A DNA stretch of 64,000 nt from Actinomycetospora sp. TBRC 11914. GTDB taxonomy: Bacteria; Actinomycetota; Actinomycetes; Mycobacteriales; Pseudonocardiaceae. Position 1 is the stretch's first letter, and every line of letters starts with the position of its first letter. The translations under genes and the position numbers were made by a program. Positions 46,013 through 55,776 of the stretch are shown here, piece after piece. The notes under the pieces are model-generated. The model was not told the DNA's origin, ran no database searches, and saw only the letters and a list, made by a program, of their open reading frames with translations. Where the stretch lies: positions 310,001 through 374,000 of the forward strand of contig NZ_JABBND010000001.1 of the NCBI RefSeq assembly GCF_012933465.1. Direction: 5' to 3'.

Positions 46013-48313
46013 TCAGGCCGCCACCCCGAGCTCGGCGGCCACCGGCTCCAGGGCGACGTCGAGGACCTCGGTGATGGTCATCGACGGGTGGAACTCGAGC
46101 TGCCCCGCGACGTCGGCGGGGACGTCGTCGAGGTCGGCCCGGTTGCGCTCCGGCACGACGATCTGCGTCAGGCCCGCCGCATGCGCGGCCAGCACCTTCT
46201 GCTTCACGCCGCCGATGGGCAGCACCCGGCCCTGCAGCGTCAGCTCCCCGGTCATCGCGACGGTGTGCCGCACCGGCCGTCCGGTCAGCAGCGACACCAG
46301 CGCGGTGGCCATCGTGACCCCGGCCGACGGACCGTCCTTCGGGATCGCGCCCGCGGGGACGTGCACGTGGAACGAGCGTCCCGTGAACGCCTCCTCGGCG
46401 ATGCCCAGGTCCGCGGCGTGCGAGCGCACCCACGACAGGGCGATCCGGGCGGACTCCTTCATGACGTCGCCGAGCTGGCCGGTGAGGACCAGGCCCTCGT
46501 CCCCGGCCATCGAGGCGGCCTCGACGAAGAGGACGTCGCCGCCCGCCCCGGTCACGGCCATGCCGGTCGCGACGCCGGGCACAGCGGTCCGCTCGACGGA
46601 CTCGGTGAAGACCTTCTGCCGCCCGAGGTGCTTGCGCACCACGGCGGTGTCGACGACGACCGGGTCAGAGCCCGACGCCACCTCGGTCGCGATCTTGCGG
46701 GTCAGCTTGCCCAGCGCGCGGTCGAGCTGCCGGACGCCGGACTCGCGGGTGTACTCGGACACCACGAGCCGTAGCGCCGACTCGTCGGCGGTCACGTCGT
46801 CGGTCGTCAGACCGGCGGCACGGACCTGCCGCGGCAGCAGGTGGTCGCGCGCGATGGCGACCTTCTCCTCGACGGTGTAGCCGTCGAAGGAGATGACCTC
46901 CATGCGGTCGAGCAGCGGGCCGGGGATCGTGTCGAGCTGGTTGGCCGTGGCCAGGAACACCACCTGCGAGAGGTCGATCTCGACGTCGAGGTAGTGGTCG
47001 CGGAACGCGTGGTTCTGCGCCGGGTCCAGGACCTCCAGCAGCGCGGCGGACGGGTCGCCGCGCCAGTCGGCGCCGACCTTGTCCACCTCGTCGAGCAGGA
47101 TCACCGGGTTCATCGTGCCCGCGTCGCGCAGCGCCCGCACCAGACGGCCGGGCAGGGCGCCGACGTAGGTGCGCCGGTGACCGCGGATCTCGGCCTCGTC
47201 GCGGACGCCGCCGAGCGACATCCGGACGAACTCGCGACCCATCGCGCGGGCCACGGACTCGCCGATCGAGGTCTTGCCGGTGCCGGGCGGCCCGACGAGC
47301 GTGAGGATCGTGCCAGCCTTGCCGCCGTCGTCCTCGACCCCGCGGTCACGCCGCAGCTTGCGGACGGCCAGGTACTCGACGATGCGGTCCTTGACGTCCT
47401 CCAGGCCGGTGTGGTCCGCGTCGAGCACGGTGCGTGCCCCGACCGGGTCCAGCTGCTCCTCGGAGCGCTTCGCCCACGGCAGCGCCAGCAGCCAGTCCAG
47501 GTAGGTCCGGATCATCGACGACTCGCCGGACTGCTCGCCGCTGCGCTCCAGCCGGGCGAGCTCGCGCTCGGCCTGCTCGCGCACGTGGTCGGGCATGCCG
47601 GCCTCGGCGATCTTGGCGCGGTAGTCGTCGCCGGCGGCACCGTCGGGGTCGGACTCCCCGAGCTCCTTGCGGATCGCCTCCAGCTGGCGGCGCAGCACGT
47701 ACTCGCGCTGCTGCTTCGCGGCGCCGGACTCGACGTCCTCGCGCAGCGTCTTGCGGACCTGCAGCTCGGCGAGCCGCTCGCGCTGCAGGCGCAGGGCCAG
47801 TTCGAGGCGCTCGCGCACGTCGAGCGTCTCGAGGACGGCCACCTTGTCCTCGTAGGAGACCTCGGGCGCCCACCCGGCGGTGTCCGCCAGGGCCCCGGGC
47901 TCGTCGATGCCGCGCAGCATCGCGCCGACGCGGCCGTCGTCACCGCGCAGCTCGAGGATCTCCTCGACCACGGCGCGGTAGGTGTTCTCCAGCTCGCGGA
48001 TCCGGCCGTCTCGCTCGGTGGCGTCCGGGAACGGCGTCACGTCGACGCGCAGGTGCCCCGCGTCGTCGGCGCTGCCCGTCCCGGCCTTCCCGCGGTGCGC
48101 GCCGGTCAGCTGCACGGCGGTCACGCCGTTCGGCAGCCGGGTGCGGCCCGTGACGTCGGCGACGGTGCCGACGGCGGCGAAGCGCCCCTCGTGGCGCGGG
48201 ACGAGCAGGACCTGCTCGCCCTCGGCGGCGCCGACCTCGGCGGCCGGCACCACGAGGCTCATCCCGGGGAAGATCACGTTGTCGTCGACGGGGACCAGCA
48301 ACAGCTCGGTCAT
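46013..48313 (-). CDS. lon: ATP-dependent Lon protease
   Basis: The 766-residue protein has the LAN-like N-terminal domain (1-~250), the AAA+ module with Walker A GPPGTGKT (341-348) followed by REF-type sensor segments (VRMSLGGVRDEAEIRGHRRTYVGALPGRL), and the protease domain with Ser663 in KDGPSAGVTMA and Lys706 in GGVKQK, the Lon catalytic dyad. It degrades misfolded and regulatory proteins in the cytoplasm. The start follows a short gap with an inverted repeat in its promoter region. An HxlR gene follows in the same transcript. Confidence 0.95.
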   Translation of the reverse strand: MTELLLVPVDDNVIFPGMSLVVPAAEVGAAEGEQVLLVPRHEGRFAAVGTVADVTGRTRLPNGVTAVQLTGAHRGKAGTGSADDAGHLRVDVTPFPDATERDGRIRELENTYRAVVEEILELRGDDGRVGAMLRGIDEPGALADTAGWAPEVSYEDKVAVLETLDVRERLELALRLQRERLAELQVRKTLREDVESGAAKQQREYVLRRQLEAIRKELGESDPDGAAGDDYRAKIAEAGMPDHVREQAERELARLERSGEQSGESSMIRTYLDWLLALPWAKRSEEQLDPVGARTVLDADHTGLEDVKDRIVEYLAVRKLRRDRGVEDDGGKAGTILTLVGPPGTGKTSIGESVARAMGREFVRMSLGGVRDEAEIRGHRRTYVGALPGRLVRALRDAGTMNPVILLDEVDKVGADWRGDPSAALLEVLDPAQNHAFRDHYLDVEIDLSQVVFLATANQLDTIPGPLLDRMEVISFDGYTVEEKVAIARDHLLPRQVRAAGLTTDDVTADESALRLVVSEYTRESGVRQLDRALGKLTRKIATEVASGSDPVVVDTAVVRKHLGRQKVFTESVERTAVPGVATGMAVTGAGGDVLFVEAASMAGDEGLVLTGQLGDVMKESARIALSWVRSHAADLGIAEEAFTGRSFHVHVPAGAIPKDGPSAGVTMATALVSLLTGRPVRHTVAMTGELTLQGRVLPIGGVKQKVLAAHAAGLTQIVVPERNRADLDDVPADVAGQLEFHPSMTITEVLDVALEPVAAELGVAA

Positions 48314-48334
48314 CTCGTCACCCCATCACTCGTG

Positions 48335-48352
48335 CTTGGTAGCAGCTACAAG
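48335..48352. promoter_or_regulatory. Inverted repeat in the lon promoter region
   Basis: CTTG and CAAG flank a GTAGC-A-GCTAC palindrome 22-39 bases before the lon start. It does not match the HspR HAIR element (CTTGAGT-N7-ACTCAAG), so the regulator is not evident. Confidence 0.4.
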
Positions 48353-48394
48353 TGTTGAAGCGGCTTCGTTATTCCTGGCACACTCCCGGCCCGG

Positions 48395-50332
48395 TCAGGA
48401 CGCGTCGTGGACGGCGGCGACCGGGGCCACCGCCGCCGAGCGCAGGTGCCACGGCACGTCGATGACCACCACGCTGGGCTGGAAGAGCAGGCGGGCCTTG
48501 AGGCGCAGCGCGCTCTGGTTGTGCAGCAGCTGCTCCCACCAGTGCCCGACGACGTACTCGGGGATCACCACCGTGACGACGTCGCGCGGGCCCCGGCGCG
48601 GGAACTCCTTGACGTACGCGAGGATCGGCCGGGTGATCTCCCGGTAGGGCGAGTCGATCACCGTGAGCGCGACCCCGGTGTCCGCGGCGTCCCACGCGGC
48701 GCGCATCGACTCCGGGTCGTCGTCGACGGGCACCGTGATCGCCGTGAGCGTGTCGGGGCGCAGGAAGCGGGCGTACGCCAGCGCGCGCAGGGTGGGCCCG
48801 TTGACCGACGAGACGAGCACGAACACGTGGTTGCGGCTCGGCCCCAGGGGCCGGTCGGGTCCGACGGCGGTCTCGTCGGCCACCGTCGCGTAGTGCCTCG
48901 ACACCGCCCGCATGAGCACGAACAGCAGCGGGACGGCGAGCACGACGATCCACGCGCCGTCGAGGAACTTGGTGACGAGCACGACGACGAGGACCGTCGC
49001 GGTGCTGACCGCGCCGACCGCGTTGATCGCCTGGGACCGGCGCATCCGGGCGCGCCCCTCGGCGCCCGGCTCGGCGAGCCGGCGCTGCCAGTGCCGCACC
49101 ATGCCGAGCTGGGACAGCGTGAACGCGATGAACACGCCGACGACGTAGAGCTGGATGAGCGCGTTGACGGAGGCGTCGAACGACCAGATCAGCACGATCG
49201 CGAACAGCGCGAGCAGCACGATGCCGTTGGAGAACACCAACCGGTCCCCGCGCGTGTAGAACTGCCGCGGCAGGTAGCGGTCCCGCGCGAGGATCGAGGC
49301 GAGCACCGGGAAGCCGTTGAACGAGGTGTTCGCCGCGAGGACGAGGATCCCCGCCGTGAGGGCCTGCACGGCGTAGAAGCCGACCGTCCCGTCCCCGAAC
49401 ACCGCGGCCGCGACCTGCGCGAGGACGGTGCGCGGGGTGGCGCCCGCGGGCAGCCCGAGCTGGGTCGGGTCGGCGGCGGCGTGCACCCCGGAGACGACGG
49501 CGAGGACGGTGATGCCCACGCCCATGGTGACCGCCAGGGTCGCGAGCAGGCCCAGCGTGGTCGCGGCGTTGCGGGCCTTCGGCGGCTGGAACACCGGCAC
49601 GCCGTTGCTGATGGCCTCGACGCCGGTGAGCGCCGTGCAGCCCTGGGCGAAGGCCCGCAGCACGAGGAACACCGCGAGCAGGCCGGTGGCGTGCTCGGTC
49701 GGCAGCACCGGCAGCCCGGCGCTCTCCGCGACGAGGTGGTGCCCCGACAGGGCGCGCACCGCCGCCCAGCCGAACATCACGAAGACGATCACGACGAAGC
49801 CGTAGGTCGGGGCCGCGAACGCCGTCCCGGTCTCGCGCAGGCCGCGCAGGTTCACCACGGTCAGCACGACGACGAGCCCGACCGCGATCGCGACGGTGTG
49901 CGGCCCCGCGGCCGGGATCGCCGAGGTGATCGCGGCCGTGCCCGCGACGACCGAGACGGCCACGGTCATCACGTAGTCGACCAGCAGCGCCGCCGCCGCG
50001 ACCAGACCCGCCGACGGCCCGAGGTTCTCGTGGCTGACGATGTACGACCCGCCGCCCCGCGGGTAGGCGCGGCAGGTCTGGCGGTAGGAGGCCACGACGA
50101 TCACCAGGACCGCGGCCACCACGACGGTGATCCACGGGGCGCCGGCGAAGAACGCGAGCCCGCCGGCGGAGAGCGCCACGAGGATCGACTCGGTGGCGTA
50201 GGCGACCGAGGAGAGCGCGTCGCTGCAGAAGATCGGCAGCGCGAGCTTCTTGGGCAGCAGGGTGTCGTCGAGCCGGGTCGAGGCCATCGGCCGCCCGACC
50301 AGCAGCCGCTTCGAGAACGTCGCACCCCACAC
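48395..50332 (-). CDS. APC-superfamily transporter, KimA-like potassium importer
   Basis: The 645-residue protein has 12 predicted helices and the KimA/KUP-like pattern of Gram-positive APC transporters: an N-terminus with LLVGRPMASTRLDDTLLPKKLALPIFCSDALSSVAYATESILVAL split across the first helix, and VFLVLRAFAQGCTALTGVEAISNG in the middle. The last ~160 residues form a cytoplasmic domain (VFVLVSSVNGPTLRALAYAR, ITVPVDDDPESM, VTVVIPEYVVG). In Bacillus, KimA imports K+ and is inhibited by c-di-AMP. The GTG at 50332 gives the family's usual short N-terminus but has no strong ribosome-binding site; ATG 50287 is the alternative. It lies head-to-head with the kdp operon. Confidence 0.83.
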   Translation of the reverse strand: MWGATFSKRLLVGRPMASTRLDDTLLPKKLALPIFCSDALSSVAYATESILVALSAGGLAFFAGAPWITVVVAAVLVIVVASYRQTCRAYPRGGGSYIVSHENLGPSAGLVAAAALLVDYVMTVAVSVVAGTAAITSAIPAAGPHTVAIAVGLVVVLTVVNLRGLRETGTAFAAPTYGFVVIVFVMFGWAAVRALSGHHLVAESAGLPVLPTEHATGLLAVFLVLRAFAQGCTALTGVEAISNGVPVFQPPKARNAATTLGLLATLAVTMGVGITVLAVVSGVHAAADPTQLGLPAGATPRTVLAQVAAAVFGDGTVGFYAVQALTAGILVLAANTSFNGFPVLASILARDRYLPRQFYTRGDRLVFSNGIVLLALFAIVLIWSFDASVNALIQLYVVGVFIAFTLSQLGMVRHWQRRLAEPGAEGRARMRRSQAINAVGAVSTATVLVVVLVTKFLDGAWIVVLAVPLLFVLMRAVSRHYATVADETAVGPDRPLGPSRNHVFVLVSSVNGPTLRALAYARFLRPDTLTAITVPVDDDPESMRAAWDAADTGVALTVIDSPYREITRPILAYVKEFPRRGPRDVVTVVIPEYVVGHWWEQLLHNQSALRLKARLLFQPSVVVIDVPWHLRSAAVAPVAAVHDAS

Positions 50333-50351
50333 GGTGGGCGAGCGTAGGAAC

Positions 50352-50377
50352 GGCGGGCCCTCCCGATCGGGCCCGCC
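50352..50377. promoter_or_regulatory. GC hairpin in the leader of the KimA-like gene
   Basis: GGCGGGCCC and its exact complement flank an eight-base loop about 20 bases upstream of the start codon. It may be an attenuator or block ribosome access. It does not show the conserved features I would expect of a c-di-AMP (ydaO) riboswitch. Confidence 0.4.
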
Positions 50378-50561
50378 GCGACAAGAACGCGTCAAAACTT
50401 CCCGGCCGCGGCGGGGCGACGACGCGGACTCCGTGCCCCGGTGTCGGGAATCCTGCCGCGTTCGGCCCGGACGCCCGATTCCCGGTGCCGTCAAGGATGT
50501 GTAGACGGTTCCGCCACCGCGTAGGCGCCCGGCCACGATCCGGGCGTCGAAGGAGGACGCC

Positions 50562-50990
50562 GTGACCGGAGCGTCGGGCGCGGGAGCGCCGGGACCGTCC
50601 GCCGGCCTGCTCGTGCCCCCGGCCGCGGCGGTCGGGTTCGTCGCCGCCGTCGGCCTCGGGGCCCTGACCCCGGCGGGCTCGGCGTGGGCGCTCGCGGCGC
50701 TCGTCGTCGGGTGCGCGCTCACGGCGACGATCGGCACCCGGCGGGCGGCGGTCGCCATCGGGCTGCTCTGGGCCCTGTCGGCGGACGGGTTCGTGGCGCA
50801 CCGCTACGGGCGGCTGGTGCCGGCCGACCCGGGCGAGCTCGCCTGGCTGGCCGCGTTCGTCGGCGCGGCGCTCTGCGGAGCCTGGTGCCGGCTCCCCCGG
50901 CGCCTCGTGGCGGACCGCGTCGAGGCCCTCCTGGCGGAGCCGTCAAAGAAGCCCACGGTGGTCGTCAACGACGCGTCAACGTCGCGCTGA
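50562..50990 (+). CDS. Integral membrane protein upstream of kdp
   Basis: The 142-residue protein has about four helices (AGLLVPPAAAVGFVAAVGLGAL, SAWALAALVVGCALTATIG, AAVAIGLLWALSADGFVAH, LAWLAAFVGAALCGAWC) and a polar C-terminal tail. Its topology resembles the four-helix (DUF4118-type) sensor region of KdpD-like kinases, but no kinase follows in this gene. It starts the strand that continues into the kdp operon 80 bases later and may be part of that operon. Function is unproven. Confidence 0.7.
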   Translation: MTGASGAGAPGPSAGLLVPPAAAVGFVAAVGLGALTPAGSAWALAALVVGCALTATIGTRRAAVAIGLLWALSADGFVAHRYGRLVPADPGELAWLAAFVGAALCGAWCRLPRRLVADRVEALLAEPSKKPTVVVNDASTSR

Positions 50991-51070
50991 GGGCGCCGGG
51001 CGCGGGCGCAGAGTCGGCTCCGACGCCCGCGGTGACCCGCCGCGGGCACCGACGCGTGAAAGGACGGCAT

Positions 51071-51157
51071 GTGGTGGCCGACCTCCTGTATGCGGTGGTG
51101 GTGATCGCGGTGTTCGCGGTCCTGCTGCTCGCGGTCCGCGGACTGGACCGGCTGTGA
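51071..51157 (+). CDS. 28-residue membrane peptide upstream of kdpF
   Basis: The tiny protein (ADLLYAVVVIAVFAVLLLAV, then RGLDRL) is one hydrophobic helix. AGGA lies six bases before the GTG at 51071. Its TGA overlaps the kdpF GTG by four bases, so translation is coupled to it. Similar short peptides are found just before kdpF in actinobacteria. It may be an extra small subunit of the Kdp complex. Confidence 0.72.
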   Translation: MVADLLYAVVVIAVFAVLLLAVRGLDRL

Positions 51158-51243
51158 CCGCCGCGAACGTCGTCGGCGGCCTCGTCGCCCTGGCGCTGCT
51201 GATCTACCTGACCGTCGCCCTCGTCCGCCCGGAGAGGTTCTGA
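51154..51243 (+). CDS. kdpF: KdpF, small K+-transporting ATPase subunit
   Basis: A 29-residue single-helix protein (VVGGLVALALLIYLTVALVRPERF at its C-terminal end has the KdpF ending PERF). The GTG at 51154 overlaps the previous stop by four bases; its TGA overlaps the kdpA ATG by one base. KdpF stabilises the KdpABC complex. It is easily missed because of its length. Confidence 0.86.
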   Translation: MTAANVVGGLVALALLIYLTVALVRPERF

Positions 51244-52903
51244 TGGGCGACACGGCGGCGGGGCTGCTGCAGCTCCTGGCCCTCCTGGTCGCCCTGGGTG
51301 TGGTGTGGCGCCCGCTCGGGGACTGGATGGCCCGCGTCTACACCGCCGAGGGCCACTGGCGCGGCGAACGCCTGATCTACCGCCTCACCGGCGTCGACCC
51401 CGACTCCGACCAGCGCGCCGGCACCTACGCGGTGGCGGTCCTGGCGTTCTCGCTGCTCGGGATCGTGCTGCTGTACCTGGTCCAGCGCCTGCAGGGCGTG
51501 CTCGGGTTCGACCAGGGGCACGGCGCGGTGGACCCCGGCGTCGCGTTCAACACCGCGATCTCGTTCGTGACCAACACGAACTGGCAGTCCTACGTGCCCG
51601 AGACGACGATGGGTGCGGTCACCCAGATGATCGGGCTGACCGTCCAGAACTTCGTGTCGGCGGCGGTCGGGATGGCCGTCGCGGTGGCGCTGGTCCGCGG
51701 GTTCGTCCGGTCGCGGGCGGGCGGGCGCATCGGCAACGCCTGGGTCGACATCGTCCGGGGCTGCACCCGCATCCTGCTGCCGATCTCGGTCGTCGTCGCA
51801 CTCGTGCTGCTCGCGCTCGGCGTCGTCATGAGCCTGCACGCCGGCGCCGACGTCGTCGGGGTCGACGGCCGCGCGAGCACCATCGCCCTCGCCCCGGCCG
51901 CCTCCCAGGAGGCGATCAAGGAGCTGGGCACCAACGGCGGCGGCGTCTTCAACGCCAACTCGGCGCACCCGTTCGAGAACCCGAACGGTGCCACCAACTG
52001 GATCGAGATCTTCGCGCTGCTCGTCATCCCGGTCGCGCTGACCCGGACGTTCGGGCGGATGGTCGGGAACCAGCGCCAGGGCGTGGCGCTGCTCGGCGTC
52101 ATGGCGACGCTGTGGGGTGCGATGCTCGCGATCATCTGGGTCGCGGAGGCCCACGCCTCAGGGCCCGCGGCGGTCGCGGCCGGGGCGAACCTCGAGGGCA
52201 AGGAGGCCCGGTTCGGCGTCCCGTCCTCGGCGCTCTTCGCGAACTCGACGACGGCCACGTCGACCGGCGCGGTCAACTCGATGCACGACAGCTACTCGGC
52301 CTTCGGCGGCGGCGGAACCATCCTGAACATGCTGTTCAGCGAGATGACGCCGGGCGGGGTCGGGACCGGGCTCTACAGCATCCTCGTCGTCGCGATCATC
52401 GCGGTGTTCCTGGCCGGGCTGATGGTCGGGCGCACCCCCGAGTACCTGGGCAAGAAGCTGGGGCGCCGCGAGGTGACCTGCGCGGTCGTCGTCGTGCTGG
52501 CGATGCCCGCCGTCGTGCTGCTGGGGACCGGCCTCGCGATCGCGCTGCCCTCGACCGGTGACGCGCTGGGCAACTCCGGCCCGCACGGGCTCTCCGAGGT
52601 GCTCTACGCGTTCGCGTCGGCCGCGAACAACAACGGCTCGGCCTTCGCCGGGCTCACCGTCACCGGCCCGTTCTTCCAGACCGCGCTCGGCGTGGCGATG
52701 CTCCTCGGCCGGTTCCTGCCGATCGTGGCCGTCCTCGCGCTGGCCGGCCTGCTCGCGCGGCAGCCCCGGGTGCCGCCGAGCGCCGGGACGCTCGCCACCG
52801 ACAAGCCACTGTTCTCGGTGCTCGTGGTCGGGACGATCGTCCTGGTCGCCGCGATCACCTTCCTCCCCGCACTCGCGCTCAGCCCCATCGCGGAGGGCCT
52901 GTC

Positions 52904-52907
<4 letters not shown>
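51243..52907 (+). CDS. kdpA: KdpA, potassium-binding channel-like subunit
   Basis: The 554-residue protein has ten helices and four K+-selectivity-type loops (e.g. [49 protein letters not shown]). It forms the ion pathway of the Kdp P-type ATPase. Its ATG overlaps the kdpF stop; its stop overlaps the kdpB start (ATGA). Expression is probably low-K+ induced in the usual way, although no kdpE gene is next to the operon. Confidence 0.95.
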
Positions 52908-55045
<2,138 letters not shown>

Positions 55046-55047
55046 TC

Positions 55048-55758
55048 ATGTCCACGCTGCGCGAGCACAGAGAACACACCGACACCACCGACGAGCCCAC
55101 CCCCGTCCACCCGGTCACCGGCTCGGCGCTGCGCCGCCAGGGGCTCGCCGCCCTGCGCCTGCTCGTCGTGCTCACGATCCTGCTCGGCGTGGCCTACCCC
55201 CTCGGGATCTGGGTGGTCAGCCGGGTCCCCGGCCTGCACGACCAGGCCGAGGGGTCCCTGATGACGGCGGACGGGACCGCCACGGGGTCCTCGCTCATCG
55301 GCATCGACCCGGTCCCGGCGGACCCCTCCGGAGCCACCGACCCGTGGTTCCACACACGGCCCTCGGCCTCGGCCCCCGACAGCGCGACGGCGGGGCTGGG
55401 CCCGGCGGACCCGAGCACCTCGGGCGGGTCCAACGAGGCCGCCGACTCCGACGGCCTCGTCAAGGCCGTCGGCGAGCGGCGCGCCGCGATCGCGGCGCGG
55501 GAGGGCGTCGACCCGGCCGCGGTGCCCCCGGACGCGGTGACCGCCTCGGGCTCCGGGCTCGACCCCGACATCAGCCCGGCCTACGCCGCGCTGCAGGTCC
55601 CGCGCGTCGCCCGGGTGACGGGCCTCGGCCCGGACCGCGTCCGGGCCCTCGTCGAACAGGCCACCTCTGGGCGGACGCTCGGGTTCCTCGGCGAGCCGAC
55701 GGTGAACGTGTCCGAGCTGGACGCCCTGGTCCACGGCGCCGCGCCCTCGGCCCGCTGA
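55048..55758 (+). CDS. kdpC: KdpC, accessory subunit of the K+-ATPase
   Basis: The 236-residue protein has an N-terminal helix (LAALRLLVVLTILLGVAYPLGIWVVSRV split over residues ~30-60) and the KdpC signatures GSSLIG, WFHTRPSA and SGSGLDPDISPAYAALQVPRVA. The N-terminal cytoplasmic tail is longer than usual. KdpC assists nucleotide binding by KdpB. kdpD follows 18 bases downstream. Confidence 0.93.
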   Translation: MSTLREHREHTDTTDEPTPVHPVTGSALRRQGLAALRLLVVLTILLGVAYPLGIWVVSRVPGLHDQAEGSLMTADGTATGSSLIGIDPVPADPSGATDPWFHTRPSASAPDSATAGLGPADPSTSGGSNEAADSDGLVKAVGERRAAIAAREGVDPAAVPPDAVTASGSGLDPDISPAYAALQVPRVARVTGLGPDRVRALVEQATSGRTLGFLGEPTVNVSELDALVHGAAPSAR

Positions 55759-55776
55759 TCGGAGGAAGCTGGGGAC

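Noticed and set aside
48335-48352. HspR HAIR element at lon
   Set aside because: The CTTG/CAAG spacing and inner bases do not match CTTGAGT-N7-ACTCAAG.
48407-50347. Long plus-strand frame opposite the KimA-like transporter
   Set aside because: Composition is His/Arg/Gly/Asp-rich with no helices or motifs, as expected for the complement of a membrane protein gene.
50333-50561. c-di-AMP (ydaO) riboswitch upstream of the KimA-like gene
   Set aside because: Only a simple GC hairpin is visible; I could not find the conserved paired elements by eye. A covariance-model search would settle it.
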